Positions 8,877 through 17,457 of a stretch of DNA of 64,000 bases are shown piece after piece. The position numbers and the translations under genes were made by a program. The stretch lies in assembly GCF_019345465.1 (NCBI RefSeq), contig NZ_JAHKRC010000006.1, forward strand, positions 62,001 through 126,000, written 5' to 3'. Source of the DNA: Pseudomonas sp. NKUCC02_KPG (GTDB taxonomy: Bacteria; Pseudomonadota; Gammaproteobacteria; Pseudomonadales; Pseudomonadaceae). The notes beneath the pieces were generated by a model, which was not told the origin of the DNA, did no database searches, and saw only the letters and a list, made by a program, of their open reading frames with translations. How positions within the stretch are numbered: the stretch's first letter is position 1; each line of letters begins with the position of its first letter.

Positions 8877-9947
8877 ATGAGCGTGGAGTGCTTTGTCACG
8901 GGGGGTACCGGTTTCATCGGTCAACATTTAGTGGCGTACCTGAGTGCAAAAGGTCACACCATTAGGGTGTTGATGCGCCGCCCGGAGCGACTAGTTGAAC
9001 TGCGGGAGAAAATCGACAAATTGGGCGGGTGTGCGACCCGGGTATTTGCCGTAGCTGGCGATCTGGAACGAGACGAACTAGGGCTGAGCCTTGCTGATCG
9101 AGAAGTGCTAAGGCACGCCAGCGTCGTATTCCACCTGGGCGCACACTTCGCTTGGGGGCTTTCAGTCGAGCAATCTCGTGCGGTGAACGTAGAAGGGGCA
9201 AAGCGCGTTGCGCTGCTGGCGGCTGAGCAAAAGAGCCGGTTAGTGATGATCGGCGGCTACATGCTGAAAAACCATGAACATCTGCAACGAATCGGAATTG
9301 ATCCTCGTTATCCGGAGCGGACGAATTGGCCTGCCGTCTACCTGCATGTCGGTGGTTACGAGGCGAGCAAGCTGGAAGCGCATTTTGCGACCTTGGAAAT
9401 CATGTCCGCCCTGGGTGGGGAGATTACCGTTGTCCACCCCTCGACGGTCTGTGGGCACAGCCGCACGGGGCATATCGTTGACGGTCAGCCGCTAGTGGAG
9501 CTGATACGCAACCTTGTGCAGGGAAAGCTGACTGCAGTGCCTGGTACGGCCAAGCATTGGCTGCCACTGGTCACCGTGGATTACCTGGTTGAACTGGTGG
9601 CGGTTTGTGCTTTTGATCCTGCCATGGTTGGTCAGGAACTACTGGCGCTTGATGACCAAACGCCCAATTTGCGAGAACTCTTGGCACAGTTGGCACAGCC
9701 TTTGGGCATAAAGTCTCCCAAACATCATATTTCACTCCGATTGCTGAAGTTACTACTGAGAATTCCTCCCGTCGCGCGGATGTTGAATACAAAGCCCGAA
9801 GCCTTGGATTTCATTCAGACCACTCGTTTTGATACGGCGGCGGTCGAGCAATTTGCCAACAGGTATGGAATAGCCAAGCCAGATATACGTCAGTCTTTGC
9901 AGCACACTGCAACGTTCGTCAACTCATATTGCATAGCCAAGGGCTAA
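8877..9947 (+). CDS. Extended SDR, NAD(P)-dependent epimerase/dehydratase-like
   Basis: A 356-residue Rossmann-fold protein. Nucleotide-binding motif TGGTGFIG is at residues 8-15, and the catalytic Tyr-x3-Lys is visible as GGYEASK near residue 162. The extended length points to the dihydroflavonol-reductase / sterol dehydrogenase-like branch rather than classical SDRs. Substrate unknown. An AGGGAA ribosome site precedes the ATG. The divergent MerR gene probably controls it, since these pairs often answer to the enzyme's substrate or to aldehydes. Confidence 0.85.
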   Translation: MSVECFVTGGTGFIGQHLVAYLSAKGHTIRVLMRRPERLVELREKIDKLGGCATRVFAVAGDLERDELGLSLADREVLRHASVVFHLGAHFAWGLSVEQSRAVNVEGAKRVALLAAEQKSRLVMIGGYMLKNHEHLQRIGIDPRYPERTNWPAVYLHVGGYEASKLEAHFATLEIMSALGGEITVVHPSTVCGHSRTGHIVDGQPLVELIRNLVQGKLTAVPGTAKHWLPLVTVDYLVELVAVCAFDPAMVGQELLALDDQTPNLRELLAQLAQPLGIKSPKHHISLRLLKLLLRIPPVARMLNTKPEALDFIQTTRFDTAAVEQFANRYGIAKPDIRQSLQHTATFVNSYCIAKG

Positions 9948-10397
9948 GCCCTCTGACTTATCCTTTGGGGGACGACATAGTTCTCAGCCCCAATTAAATG
10001 GACCTTTCTAAGGTAAGTAATGCGGACTCATCAACTTGGAAGTGCAACCATCGTGCTTGAAGTCGGCCCTTGTCGAGTCATGTGGATACTATGCTGTGAG
10101 AGCAGGGTGCATCGTCGCCTCTAGCTTGAGGGGATGTTTAACTAACGCTCAAATGCCTCAATAAACACTTGGGTTGGTGGGATCATTCGTAATGACGGGC
10201 GCCGCACATGGCTGGGGCCTGGCAAGGACGGAGCGCCGAGCAGTTTCGAGGCCGAATAAATTGGGGTTAGCCTGACCGGTAAGAGCGCTCCCGTCCTTGC
10301 GTAAAACATTGCAGTCACGAACCATAAGCTCTGCTTCGTCTGGCGCTGACGATTTGGGCCAGCTGGCCTGAGCTCATGAAACGAAAAGGTAGTGACG
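9948..10397. other. Intergenic, no gene seen
   Basis: About 450 bases between the SDR and hydrolase genes. Open frames in it are short and overlap the hydrolase start on the other strand; none has a ribosome site or motif. No repeat of the dispersed families is evident. Confidence 0.4.
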
Positions 10398-11444
10398 ATG
10401 CATAAAGTAATCTGGACGAAGCGTAATCGCGGATGGTTGATTTCCGTCGTTTGCCTCATCCTGGCAATCGCTTTTGTAGTTCTCTCGCGTCTTGACACTT
10501 ATGGGCTGGATCGCAGAGTAAGTGAGCCTTTTAGATTCGAAGCCAATGGACTGCTCCTGGCGGGAACGCTCTGGCTTCCTGACCAAACTGCAACTGCGGC
10601 AGTCGTTCTGGTTCACGGGGATGGCCCGCAAGATCGCACATCGCAGCAGGGTTACGATCCACTCATCAACGCTCTTCTTGATGCAGGCATTGCGGTTGTA
10701 TCGTGGGATAAACCGGGCATTGGGGATTCGCAGGGGAACTGGCTCAATCAGTCGATGGCTGACCGCTCTGTTAACGTGCGCAGCGCGATTTCTACCCTGC
10801 GCAACAAGTTACAAGGGATCCCTGTTGGTGCTCTTGGGTTTTCGCAAGCCGGTTGGGTACTACCCCGCCTTACGACGAATAGTGCGGACTTTCTTGTACT
10901 GGTTGGAGGCGCCGTATCCTGGCAACGGCAAGGAGACTATTACACCAGGACGCGGTTGCAGCGCTCAGGGATGCCTGAGCCTGACATTGAACGAGTGATG
11001 GCGGAGATGGCCGCAGATGACGAACGTTTGTTTGCCTCTTCACAAGTGCCGCCAGCAGCCCTTCCGGGCGGTATGAGCCCGGAGCGGTGGGCTTTTGTGC
11101 GCCGAAGTCTTCATGAAGATGCAACCCATGATTTGAAAGAACTCGAGATTCCAGTGCTTGCGTTGTGGGGGGCGGACGATCTGAATGTAAATCCTGAAGT
11201 CAATGCAGATATTTACCGAAAGACTGTAGGGGGCAACCATCCCGCAAACCGGATTGAAGTCATACCGGATGCAAGTCATGGACTCCTGAGGGCGGTTCCC
11301 TACAACACGCAACTAACCAGCGAATGGCCCTGGCTAACCACGCTGAGATTCCTGATGGAAGGCCGTCATGCCTACGCCCCTGGTGCCCTTGAAACGATAA
11401 CCGAGTGGGTTCATGCAAGAGCGGGCGTAACTGAGGCACGCTAA
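10398..11444 (+). CDS. Membrane-anchored alpha/beta hydrolase
   Basis: A 348-residue protein with an N-terminal transmembrane helix (about residues 14-32: WLISVVCLILAIAFVVL) and then an alpha/beta-hydrolase domain. The oxyanion segment is VLVHGDGPQDR, the nucleophile elbow is GFSQAG with Ser149, a later Asp is in LWGADDLNV, and the catalytic His is in DASHGLL. It resembles the periplasmic, envelope-facing serine hydrolases annotated as dienelactone-hydrolase-like or prolyl-oligopeptidase-like esterases. The ATG at 10398 is preferred to the GTG six bases upstream. It stands alone and ends in a hairpin. Confidence 0.85.
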   Translation: MHKVIWTKRNRGWLISVVCLILAIAFVVLSRLDTYGLDRRVSEPFRFEANGLLLAGTLWLPDQTATAAVVLVHGDGPQDRTSQQGYDPLINALLDAGIAVVSWDKPGIGDSQGNWLNQSMADRSVNVRSAISTLRNKLQGIPVGALGFSQAGWVLPRLTTNSADFLVLVGGAVSWQRQGDYYTRTRLQRSGMPEPDIERVMAEMAADDERLFASSQVPPAALPGGMSPERWAFVRRSLHEDATHDLKELEIPVLALWGADDLNVNPEVNADIYRKTVGGNHPANRIEVIPDASHGLLRAVPYNTQLTSEWPWLTTLRFLMEGRHAYAPGALETITEWVHARAGVTEAR

Positions 11445-11455
11445 AAAGCGGATAC

Positions 11456-11489
11456 GCTACTCATTTAGTGGGGGCCTGAAATGAGTAGC
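11456..11489 (+). terminator. Hairpin terminator after the hydrolase gene
   Basis: Perfect 11-bp inverted repeat GCTACTCATTT / AAATGAGTAGC with a 12-base loop, starting 12 bases past the stop. A long U-tract is lacking (TCGGTTTTCG follows). Confidence 0.6.
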
Positions 11490-11511
11490 CTCGGTTTTCG
11501 TAGGTGTTCGG

Positions 11512-11570
11512 TGACCGCTATTGGCCGAATACTCCCTTGCTTGAACGACAGCCATCGGCCATTTGCGGAC
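11512..11570. repeat. Dispersed palindromic repeat (GGCCGAT family)
   Basis: GACCGCTATTGGCCGAA and CATCGGCCATTTGCGGAC face each other across ~25 bases. The arms match those at 14294, 22463, 38785, 41773, 44697, 47197 and 51511; consensus arm GCTTTTGGCCGATAGC and its complement. Confidence 0.6.
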
Positions 11571-11637
11571 AAAACATTGCTTTCCATCCCCTGAGCTAGT
11601 CGCTAAATTACTGACTCATGGAGCTTAGAGACGAGCA

Positions 11638-12126
11638 ATGAAACTGAACCACAGGCCAGTGAAGGCTAGCGACGTAAGAAAGATCTGCGGCTTTCCTCAG
11701 AACGCTCAAGAGTTGTTTTTCATGTTTCCGAAGGCGCACTTCCCGTTAACGGAAACGCAGTTGAATATCGCAATCTCCCAACGCTTCGACTCTACCGTTG
11801 TGGAGATCAATGGGACTGTCGTTGGGTTTGCCAATTTCTATCGAGCTGAACGCAATGGCGTTTGCTGTATCGGCAATGTCATCGTCTCGCCGAGCGCTCG
11901 GGGCGAAGGAGTGGCTACGTTTATCGTAGAGACGATGACCGTCTTGGCATTCGAGCGTTATGGAGCCAACGAGGTGCAGATTTCCTGTTTTAACGAAAAC
12001 ACGGCAGGGCTGCTGCTCTACCCCAAGCTTGGGTTTGTCCCTTACTCCATTGAGGAGCGACCTTCTTTGGGAAACGGCCGATCGGCCCTCATACACATGA
12101 CGCGCAGCAGAAGCTCGACAGATTGA
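11638..12126 (+). CDS. GNAT-family N-acetyltransferase
   Basis: A 162-residue acyltransferase-fold protein. The acetyl-CoA binding loop is seen as VSPSARGEGVATFIVE near residue 87, corresponding to the R/Q-x-x-G-x-A motif, followed by ISCFNENTAGLLLYPKLGF, the typical fourth-motif region. It probably transfers an acetyl group to an amine of a small molecule or protein; substrate unknown. Single gene, next to the truncated duplicated block. A GAGACGAG ribosome site precedes the ATG. Confidence 0.85.
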   Translation: MKLNHRPVKASDVRKICGFPQNAQELFFMFPKAHFPLTETQLNIAISQRFDSTVVEINGTVVGFANFYRAERNGVCCIGNVIVSPSARGEGVATFIVETMTVLAFERYGANEVQISCFNENTAGLLLYPKLGFVPYSIEERPSLGNGRSALIHMTRSRSSTD

Positions 12127-12346
12127 ATACACAGTCGATTACTACCTTGGATGACAGGCTGAAATCGACCCGAGGCAATCCTTCGTAGAGGGCAACTATC
12201 TACATTCTTGGGTATGACGATATCGCGTCGAACGGCATCAGATCCTTGCCGTCCGAGATGAGATAGGCGAGCGCCGCGGTCGGTCCACCCGAGTGAAGTG
12301 CTGAGGTGGCATACCTGATCACCTCCATGTCGCCTGATTTAAAGGG

Positions 12347-12668
12347 TTAGGAAACTTTGATAACCACTTTGCCAAATGCGCCTCGGGCCAGGTGCTCGAA
12401 AGCCTTGTGGGCGTCTTCGAATGAATAGGTCTGATTGATCACTGGGCGGATCGCGTGTTCGTTCAGGAATTCGTTCATGCGATCAAACGACGATCGAGGC
12501 GCCACTGCGATGCCGCGGATAGTTGTCTGGCGGAAAAATCAACGGCATCAGGCTCAGCGTTGTGGTCTGACCGGTCAGAAAGCCGATTTGCGCGATCTTG
12601 CCGGCGGCCTTGGTTGCCAGGATGGACTGATTCAAGCCTTCCCCACCGGCGACATCCAGTAGCAGGTC
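12347..12668 (-). pseudogene. 3' remnant of the NAD(P)-dependent quinone oxidoreductase gene
   Basis: This is the last ~107 codons of the gene that is intact at 44998-46008. The reading frame is further broken by one extra A in the run at about 12533-12537. The remnant starts at the deletion junction and has no start codon or promoter of its own, so it should be non-functional. Confidence 0.9.
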
Positions 12669-13198
12669 ATAGAACCGTCGATTTGGTCGCAGAAGGTGTG
12701 GACTGTGCGCTGAGAATCGGCGGGTTACCAAGTTCGAGCCTGGTAGCCCGTCGCATCGGTATGGCTACCATGATCATCTGCGCGGCGCCCCAATACCTGA
12801 AAGAACACGGCGAGCCCAAAACCTTAGAGGATCTAAGAGCACACCGCGGTGTGACCTTTCTCTCTGGCCAAAACCAGCGCCCGCTGGCTTAGCAATTTAT
12901 GGATGGGGCTCGCGAGCAATCCCACATCAGCCGCCAGGGCATCACAGTCAACGAGTCCAACGCCTATGTCGAGTGTGGCGTCGCTGGCTTCGGCATACTT
13001 CAGGCCCCTGGTATTACTCTGGACCGTTTTTTAACCGACGGAACATTGGTTGAGGTGCTGCGAGCCTATCGTCCGCATCCAAGGCCCGTGTCGATCCTGT
13101 ACCCCAGCCGCTCGCATCTGGCGCCGCAGGTCGAGGTTTTTGTTGATTGGGTTCGCGAACAATTCCCCAAACTTTATGGGCGCTGGCTAGAGAGTTAG
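12669..13198 (+). pseudogene. 3' remnant of the LysR-family regulator gene
   Basis: Matches the effector-binding half of the regulator intact at 46169-47083. The helix-turn-helix part is deleted, and a TGG-to-TAG change gives an in-frame stop at 12890-12892, within the segment QRPLAWQF of the intact copy. It cannot bind DNA as a LysR protein. Confidence 0.92.
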
Positions 13199-13504
13199 CG
13201 CAAAGCGGAAGTGACCCGCTTCGGTCATTCAGAACTGGCTAATTGGCAAAAGTCAGACAATTGAACGCGTCTATGAAATCAGGGGGATTCACTGTGAACC
13301 CAAGCACTTAATAAGATACAAAGCTACAAAACCTGTAAAAAAAATCAGGTAAGGCTCCGTCTTCGCGAGCTATGCTTTCATTGCCTGATAAAACTAAGTA
13401 GTAATTGTATAAAATCGAGCTCTGCCTATTGATCCACTTAGTCAATGCAAGGATCTTTAAGGTGATAAAAAAAGCGTAGGTTTTTTTGAAATAATACTCT
13501 ACTT

Positions 13505-13560
13505 AAGAAGCTAAGAAGCTAAGAAGCTAAGAAGCTAAGAAGCTAAGAAGCTAAGGAGCA
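13505..13560. repeat. 8-bp tandem repeat merging into a ribosome binding site
   Basis: Six perfect copies of AAGAAGCT run from 13505 to 13552. A seventh, altered copy (AAGGAGCA, 13553-13560) contains the Shine-Dalgarno AAGGAG of the gene starting at 13567. Copy number of such short repeats can change by strand slippage. Confidence 0.95.
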
Positions 13561-13566
13561 CTGTAT

Positions 13567-14091
13567 ATGTCATTTCAGAACACGGACATGCCGACAAAAC
13601 TTGAGACCCAACTGTCTGAGGATTGCGTCGACTTCTACGGCATAGCTTCAGCAACCGAAGCCGCAATCGACGACCGCTTGAGGACTTTAAGCATTGAGCC
13701 GTCGCTTGAGGACTTTTTGGGCGTAATGGATGGCCTTTGGACCCTACCCACAAATACAGGATGGTATTTGAGTGTATACAACTTTAGTGGAAGCCTTATA
13801 AGCCTTAGCCAAGGGTCTTGGATTGCAACTGGGCGTGCAACTGCAAAGTCTTCTGCTAGCCGGGAGTTTGAGATGCCCTGGAGCATCGAGTATTACGCAC
13901 CGAATGACACCATCGAATGGACCACTTGGGGGCAAACGCAGATTTTTAAACAGGTCTCCACAGCAGACTCACCGATAACCTGGCAGAATAATACTGACTC
14001 AAAGAAGTTTGTAGTGCTTGTTAGGAGAACCGTTCCATTTGGAACCGTTAATCTCGCAAAGTCTTCATTTCTACAACATAACGGCACATAG
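13567..14091 (+). CDS. Protein of unknown function behind a tandem repeat
   Basis: Not recognised. 174 residues, no signal peptide, no transmembrane segment, no catalytic motif I can name. The second half is rich in Trp, Thr and Ser and looks like beta-structure (GWYLSVYNFSGSL; SREFEMPWSIEYYAPND; IEWTTWGQTQIF), as in small lectin- or pore-like beta-sandwich folds, but that is only an impression. The ATG lies 8 bases after AAGGAG, which is itself the last unit of an 8-bp tandem array. It stands alone between pseudogenes and IS debris, which suggests an accessory gene. Confidence 0.65.
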   Translation: MSFQNTDMPTKLETQLSEDCVDFYGIASATEAAIDDRLRTLSIEPSLEDFLGVMDGLWTLPTNTGWYLSVYNFSGSLISLSQGSWIATGRATAKSSASREFEMPWSIEYYAPNDTIEWTTWGQTQIFKQVSTADSPITWQNNTDSKKFVVLVRRTVPFGTVNLAKSSFLQHNGT

Positions 14092-14293
14092 CCAACAGTC
14101 CCCAGGCGCTGGTATTCCAGAGATTCATGTAACCATGAGTAGTGGCAGCCCTGGGACCTCTTAGAAACACCTCCCATTCATGTGGCAGAGCTAGGGCCGA
14201 GGCCGGGGCGCCTCATTGGAAATCTCGCTAAGCACTTCTCGAATTCTTTGATGATACTGAGATCACCAAAACGAGTACCGAACCGCGCCGGCG
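14092..14293. other. Intergenic, nothing recognised
   Basis: Between the orphan gene and the palindrome at 14294. No gene or RNA is evident. Confidence 0.3.
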
Positions 14294-14378
14294 GTCTGCT
14301 TTAGGCCGATTGCAACCAGTACACACAGGCAGCAATCGGCCAAAAGCAGCCCTTCGCGATAGGTAGTAATCGGCCGAC
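14294..14378. repeat. Dispersed palindromic repeat (GGCCGAT family)
   Basis: TCTGCTTTAGGCCGATTGC faces GCAATCGGCCAAAAGCAG, followed by a third partial arm AATCGGCCGACTCTG. The end GACTCTGATGAAAAA recurs as GACTCTGTTGAAAAA at 22503. Confidence 0.65.
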
Positions 14379-14669
14379 TCTGATGAAAAAGTAGCTCCCT
14401 TGTCTAGCTTCCGAAAAAAAGCTTCATTGGTCGGCGAGGGATCACACACCTTGATGGGAGAGTTATCGATTGGGCAGGATCTGCTAGTTTTACTAGTTCA
14501 ATCTTGGAAATCATATTCCAGCCAATTATTGCTAGGCATTCGCTCAAAGCGGTGGTTGTGCGAAGAGGCCTATTGAAAATTGGCGTATCGCTGGTTCTGC
14601 CGGTTATGCCTTGAAATGAAGTCCCCAATCACGCGACCTTTCTAAGAATAGACACGGTCGTTATCTGGC

Positions 14670-14755
14670 TGGGGAGCGTTGTCGCGCTACCTCGATGACA
14701 GGGACCGTGCCCATTGATAATAATTGGGCGGAGAGCTGGATCCGAATTTGCGCTT
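14670..14755 (+). mobile_element. IS66-family transposase (TnpC) C-terminal debris
   Basis: Translation in two frames gives WGALSRYLDDRD and then VPIDNNWAESWIR. Together, with one frameshift, they match the conserved TnpC end that reads roughly RYLDDGRVPIDNNWAENQIRP. No further transposase sequence, IS ends or accessory genes are seen, so this is a scar of a lost element. Confidence 0.7.
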
Positions 14756-14875
14756 TTCTCACCCGCTGCATCACCCCAAGCGCCTGCGTACAGTGGTCCA
14801 ATTTCGACGCGGTTCGTTCTTTAAAGACTAATTACGACTCGATAGCCGGATAATGCCCGGCTATTTTAGAGTTCC

Positions 14876-16339
14876 CTAAACAGCTATATCACGAGCAACA
14901 TGACCCTTTCGGTTGTTAAATAGCGCCGAAAGATAGCCATAAGCAAACATCCCCAGGATCATTAGTTGGAGCCATATCCCTGAACCTGGCTCGCCACTGG
15001 TTAGCACATGAAAATTAACGGTTGTTATAAGTGTAAAACCAGCGATTCCGATAAGAGCAAGCAGTGGGCAGACGGTGGTTTTGAAACTAAAAGCCTTGCG
15101 CTTGATAAAAAAGTAAAGAACTGCGCCGCTAGTCAAACTCATAAGAAGAAGCATTGCATATGTACCAACTCCGCCAACTTGTGCGTACAGGACAGAGGGG
15201 TCGGCTTTGATGAAAATCGTGGTGGCAATTGCCCATCCAATAGTGCATGTTAAACTAGCTATGTAAGGTGACATGTGCTTGGGGTGGGCTTGGCTGAATT
15301 TTCGGTGGATCGCACCGTTTTGACTTAATGTATAGATGTATCGGGCTAGCGCATTGTGCAGCGAAAGCAAACAGGCTATCGCAGAAAGTATTAGAACACC
15401 GCGCGTGATGTCGACGCTGGTTTTTCCCATGTAGGTGGACATTGCGTTCAGAAATAGACTTGATGCATCTTTAGACGCGGCAGTCATGACCTCTTCTGTC
15501 CCGTAGGCCGCAATCGTCATCCAAGCGCTAAAAGCGTAGAAAATGCCGATGAATAGTACTGCGGCATAGGTAACGAAGGGGATCGTTTTTTTGGCGTTAT
15601 GCACTTCATCTCGGTAAACAGCTGTCGATTCGAAGCCAATAAAAATGATAATTGAAAACAGAAAAGCTGTAGTAAAACTCCCATCAAATAGGTGTGTGGG
15701 GGAAAGCGGTGCTAAAGAGATATTAGTTGCTCCTTGTGAGATAGGAACAATCAGATTAAACGCAAGCACCACTGCAATCTCCACGAGCATGACGATAGTT
15801 AGCACCTTTGCGGATAGGTCAATCCGGAGGTAGGATAATATACCGCTCGTTACAAAGGCGATTGCGCTTCCTATATACCAAGGCGTACCTGCAATGCCAA
15901 ATATATCAGAGAGAAAACTCGAAAAAACGGGGCCAATTAGTGCGATGGTGCAAAACCCTAGCGTGAAGTAAGCAAATATGGCAACGAACGCCGTACCCTG
16001 CCCAATATTAACCCCCCATGCATGGGCCACATAAGCATAAAAAGCTCCAGGCTTATAAACATGTTCAGACATCGCTACAAAACCGATACTAAACATCAGC
16101 ATTAAGGCTGTAGCAGCAAGAATGAGGGCGGGAGCGCCGACTCCGCCACCTTGGATTACAAATGGAATCAAACTGCTTACCGATGTTACCGGTGCGGCAA
16201 ACGCCAAGACCGAACAAAGCAGCTCCCAACTCGACATCTTTCCTTTTAGCCGCTTAGTTTCAGGTGCGTGTTGCTCATGCTCTGTCACTGCATTTATGGA
16301 TAGCATGGTCCCATCTGAAGTTGTCATCATCATCACCAT
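14876..16339 (-). CDS. APC-family amino acid/amine permease
   Basis: A 487-residue inner-membrane transporter with about twelve hydrophobic segments. The first helix carries the APC substrate-loop pattern (FAAPVTSVSSLIPFVIQGGGVGAP), and the long loop FESTAVYRDEVHNAKKTIPFV near residue 245 is the usual consensus amphipathic loop of amino acid permeases. It probably imports an amino acid or amine by proton coupling. Several ATG codons near the start (16339, 16333, 16330, 16327, 16324) leave the exact start open. It lies tail-on to a broken LuxR-type gene and near a PhyH dioxygenase gene, a group that may once have formed one regulated unit. Confidence 0.9.
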   Translation of the reverse strand: MVMMMTTSDGTMLSINAVTEHEQHAPETKRLKGKMSSWELLCSVLAFAAPVTSVSSLIPFVIQGGGVGAPALILAATALMLMFSIGFVAMSEHVYKPGAFYAYVAHAWGVNIGQGTAFVAIFAYFTLGFCTIALIGPVFSSFLSDIFGIAGTPWYIGSAIAFVTSGILSYLRIDLSAKVLTIVMLVEIAVVLAFNLIVPISQGATNISLAPLSPTHLFDGSFTTAFLFSIIIFIGFESTAVYRDEVHNAKKTIPFVTYAAVLFIGIFYAFSAWMTIAAYGTEEVMTAASKDASSLFLNAMSTYMGKTSVDITRGVLILSAIACLLSLHNALARYIYTLSQNGAIHRKFSQAHPKHMSPYIASLTCTIGWAIATTIFIKADPSVLYAQVGGVGTYAMLLLMSLTSGAVLYFFIKRKAFSFKTTVCPLLALIGIAGFTLITTVNFHVLTSGEPGSGIWLQLMILGMFAYGYLSALFNNRKGHVARDIAV

Positions 16340-16515
16340 CGATTGTGCACGAAAACTGGCAGCGTGGGCATGTGGATTAAACCGCTTTAGAGGAATAGTT
16401 GTATAAGCGAACCATCATGCCATCAGATGACTATCTGCGCTTTTACTCCGCGCCACATCAACCTTTGGGATGAGATGGCTTGCAAGATGAGTCGTCCCGC
16501 TAGCGCTGCAAGGCT

Positions 16516-17207
16516 TCATTGCGCACCGCTTAACAGTGCAACTGCCTTAGCTCTACTTGTAACTTGAAGTTTTTGGAATATATGCAGTATATGTGTCTTT
16601 GCCGTCGGCAACTCCATGTCAAGCTGGGAAGCTATAGTTTTATTCGGCTCGCCCGCAAGCATCAACTCTGCTACCGCTCTCTCTTTAGGTGTGAGCTTGT
16701 ATCGTAACTCCAGATCACTATTTAAGTTTAAGAGGCGAACTGCTGGCAGAATGGAAAATGTATACTGTAGATAATTGCAAGTCTCTCTGATGTAGGGGGA
16801 GTTCAATTTCCGCCCATTTTCTTGTTGAAGTAATGCGGCGGAAGCAACAACGGTTCCACCGGCCCGAAAATCAAATCCATTTCCTCATGGATATTATATT
16901 TATGAAGAAATGGTTGATATTCTTCAAGAAGATATTGGTCGTGGGCCTTTTTGGCATCGGAAAGAGTTTCAAAACTGCTGGAGCTCCGAATTAATAATTC
17001 AGCACGTAAAGGATCTGCGTTGTGATAGCGATCATAATACTCGGTGATCATGCGTTCATCAGCACCAGCTTGTACATGGGGGGGCTTGGTTTTGTGAGTC
17101 TCATACCAGGTAAAGACGACGGCGGTGCAACCACTCGTGTTTTTCAGGAAAGAGACAGTGTTCTGAGCAAAATCACGACACCTTGTACCTAGCTCTACGT
17201 TCTGCAT
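16516..17207 (-). pseudogene. LuxR-type regulator split by a -1 frameshift
   Basis: The first frame (17207 to 16803, 134 codons) encodes an autoinducer-binding-like domain with a conserved W-Y...D-P core (YYDRYHNADPL). The second frame (entering before 16806) encodes a complete LuxR HTH: KLTPKERAVAELMLAGEPNKTIAS and KTHILHIFQKLQV. Reading the second frame upstream gives VVASAALLQQENGRKLNSPYIR, which joins naturally to LIFGPVEP of the first frame near 16850. One lost base therefore explains the split. It may be a recent mutation, an assembly error, or rarely a programmed shift. LuxR solos beside a permease and an oxygenase often respond to plant or bacterial signals. Confidence 0.85.
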
Positions 17208-17457
17208 TCTAATTTCTCAATATGTTGCACTGTTTTAGGGCGCGACGCTAGCGCTTGCTTTATTGTGGAGCTTAAATGCTCTTTTATTAATTAAAGCTTC
17301 TAGCTTACATAGGGCGAAGCACAACCCGTGCCACCCCGCGAGTATCAATATTGCGCCCTCATACTTTAGGTTGATGCGTCACGTCATCTATTCGCATAGA
17401 CTTATGTAACTCATGTAATGATTCAAATGTGCGCCAACTTAGAATATCGGAGAAGTT
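17208..17457. promoter_or_regulatory. Divergent promoter region, LuxR-type gene / PhyH gene
   Basis: A 250-bp gap between two divergent genes. It is AT-rich near 17280-17300 and contains the palindrome CGCTAGCG near 17248. I could not identify a canonical lux box or sigma-70 boxes with confidence. Confidence 0.3.

Larger units (their letters stand above)
12177..13198. repeat. Truncated second copy of the 44.83-47.08 kb region
   Basis: Bases 12177-12668 match 44828-45318 and bases 12669-13198 match 46554-47083, same orientation, with scattered substitutions. The 1235 bases that lie between these parts in the intact copy are missing here, and the junction (agcaggtc / atagaacc) shows no microhomology. 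The two copies are about 32 kb apart as direct repeats. Confidence 0.95.

Noticed and set aside
13505..13560. CRISPR-like array
   Set aside because: Units are 8 bp with no spacers, and there are no cas genes; it is a simple tandem repeat.
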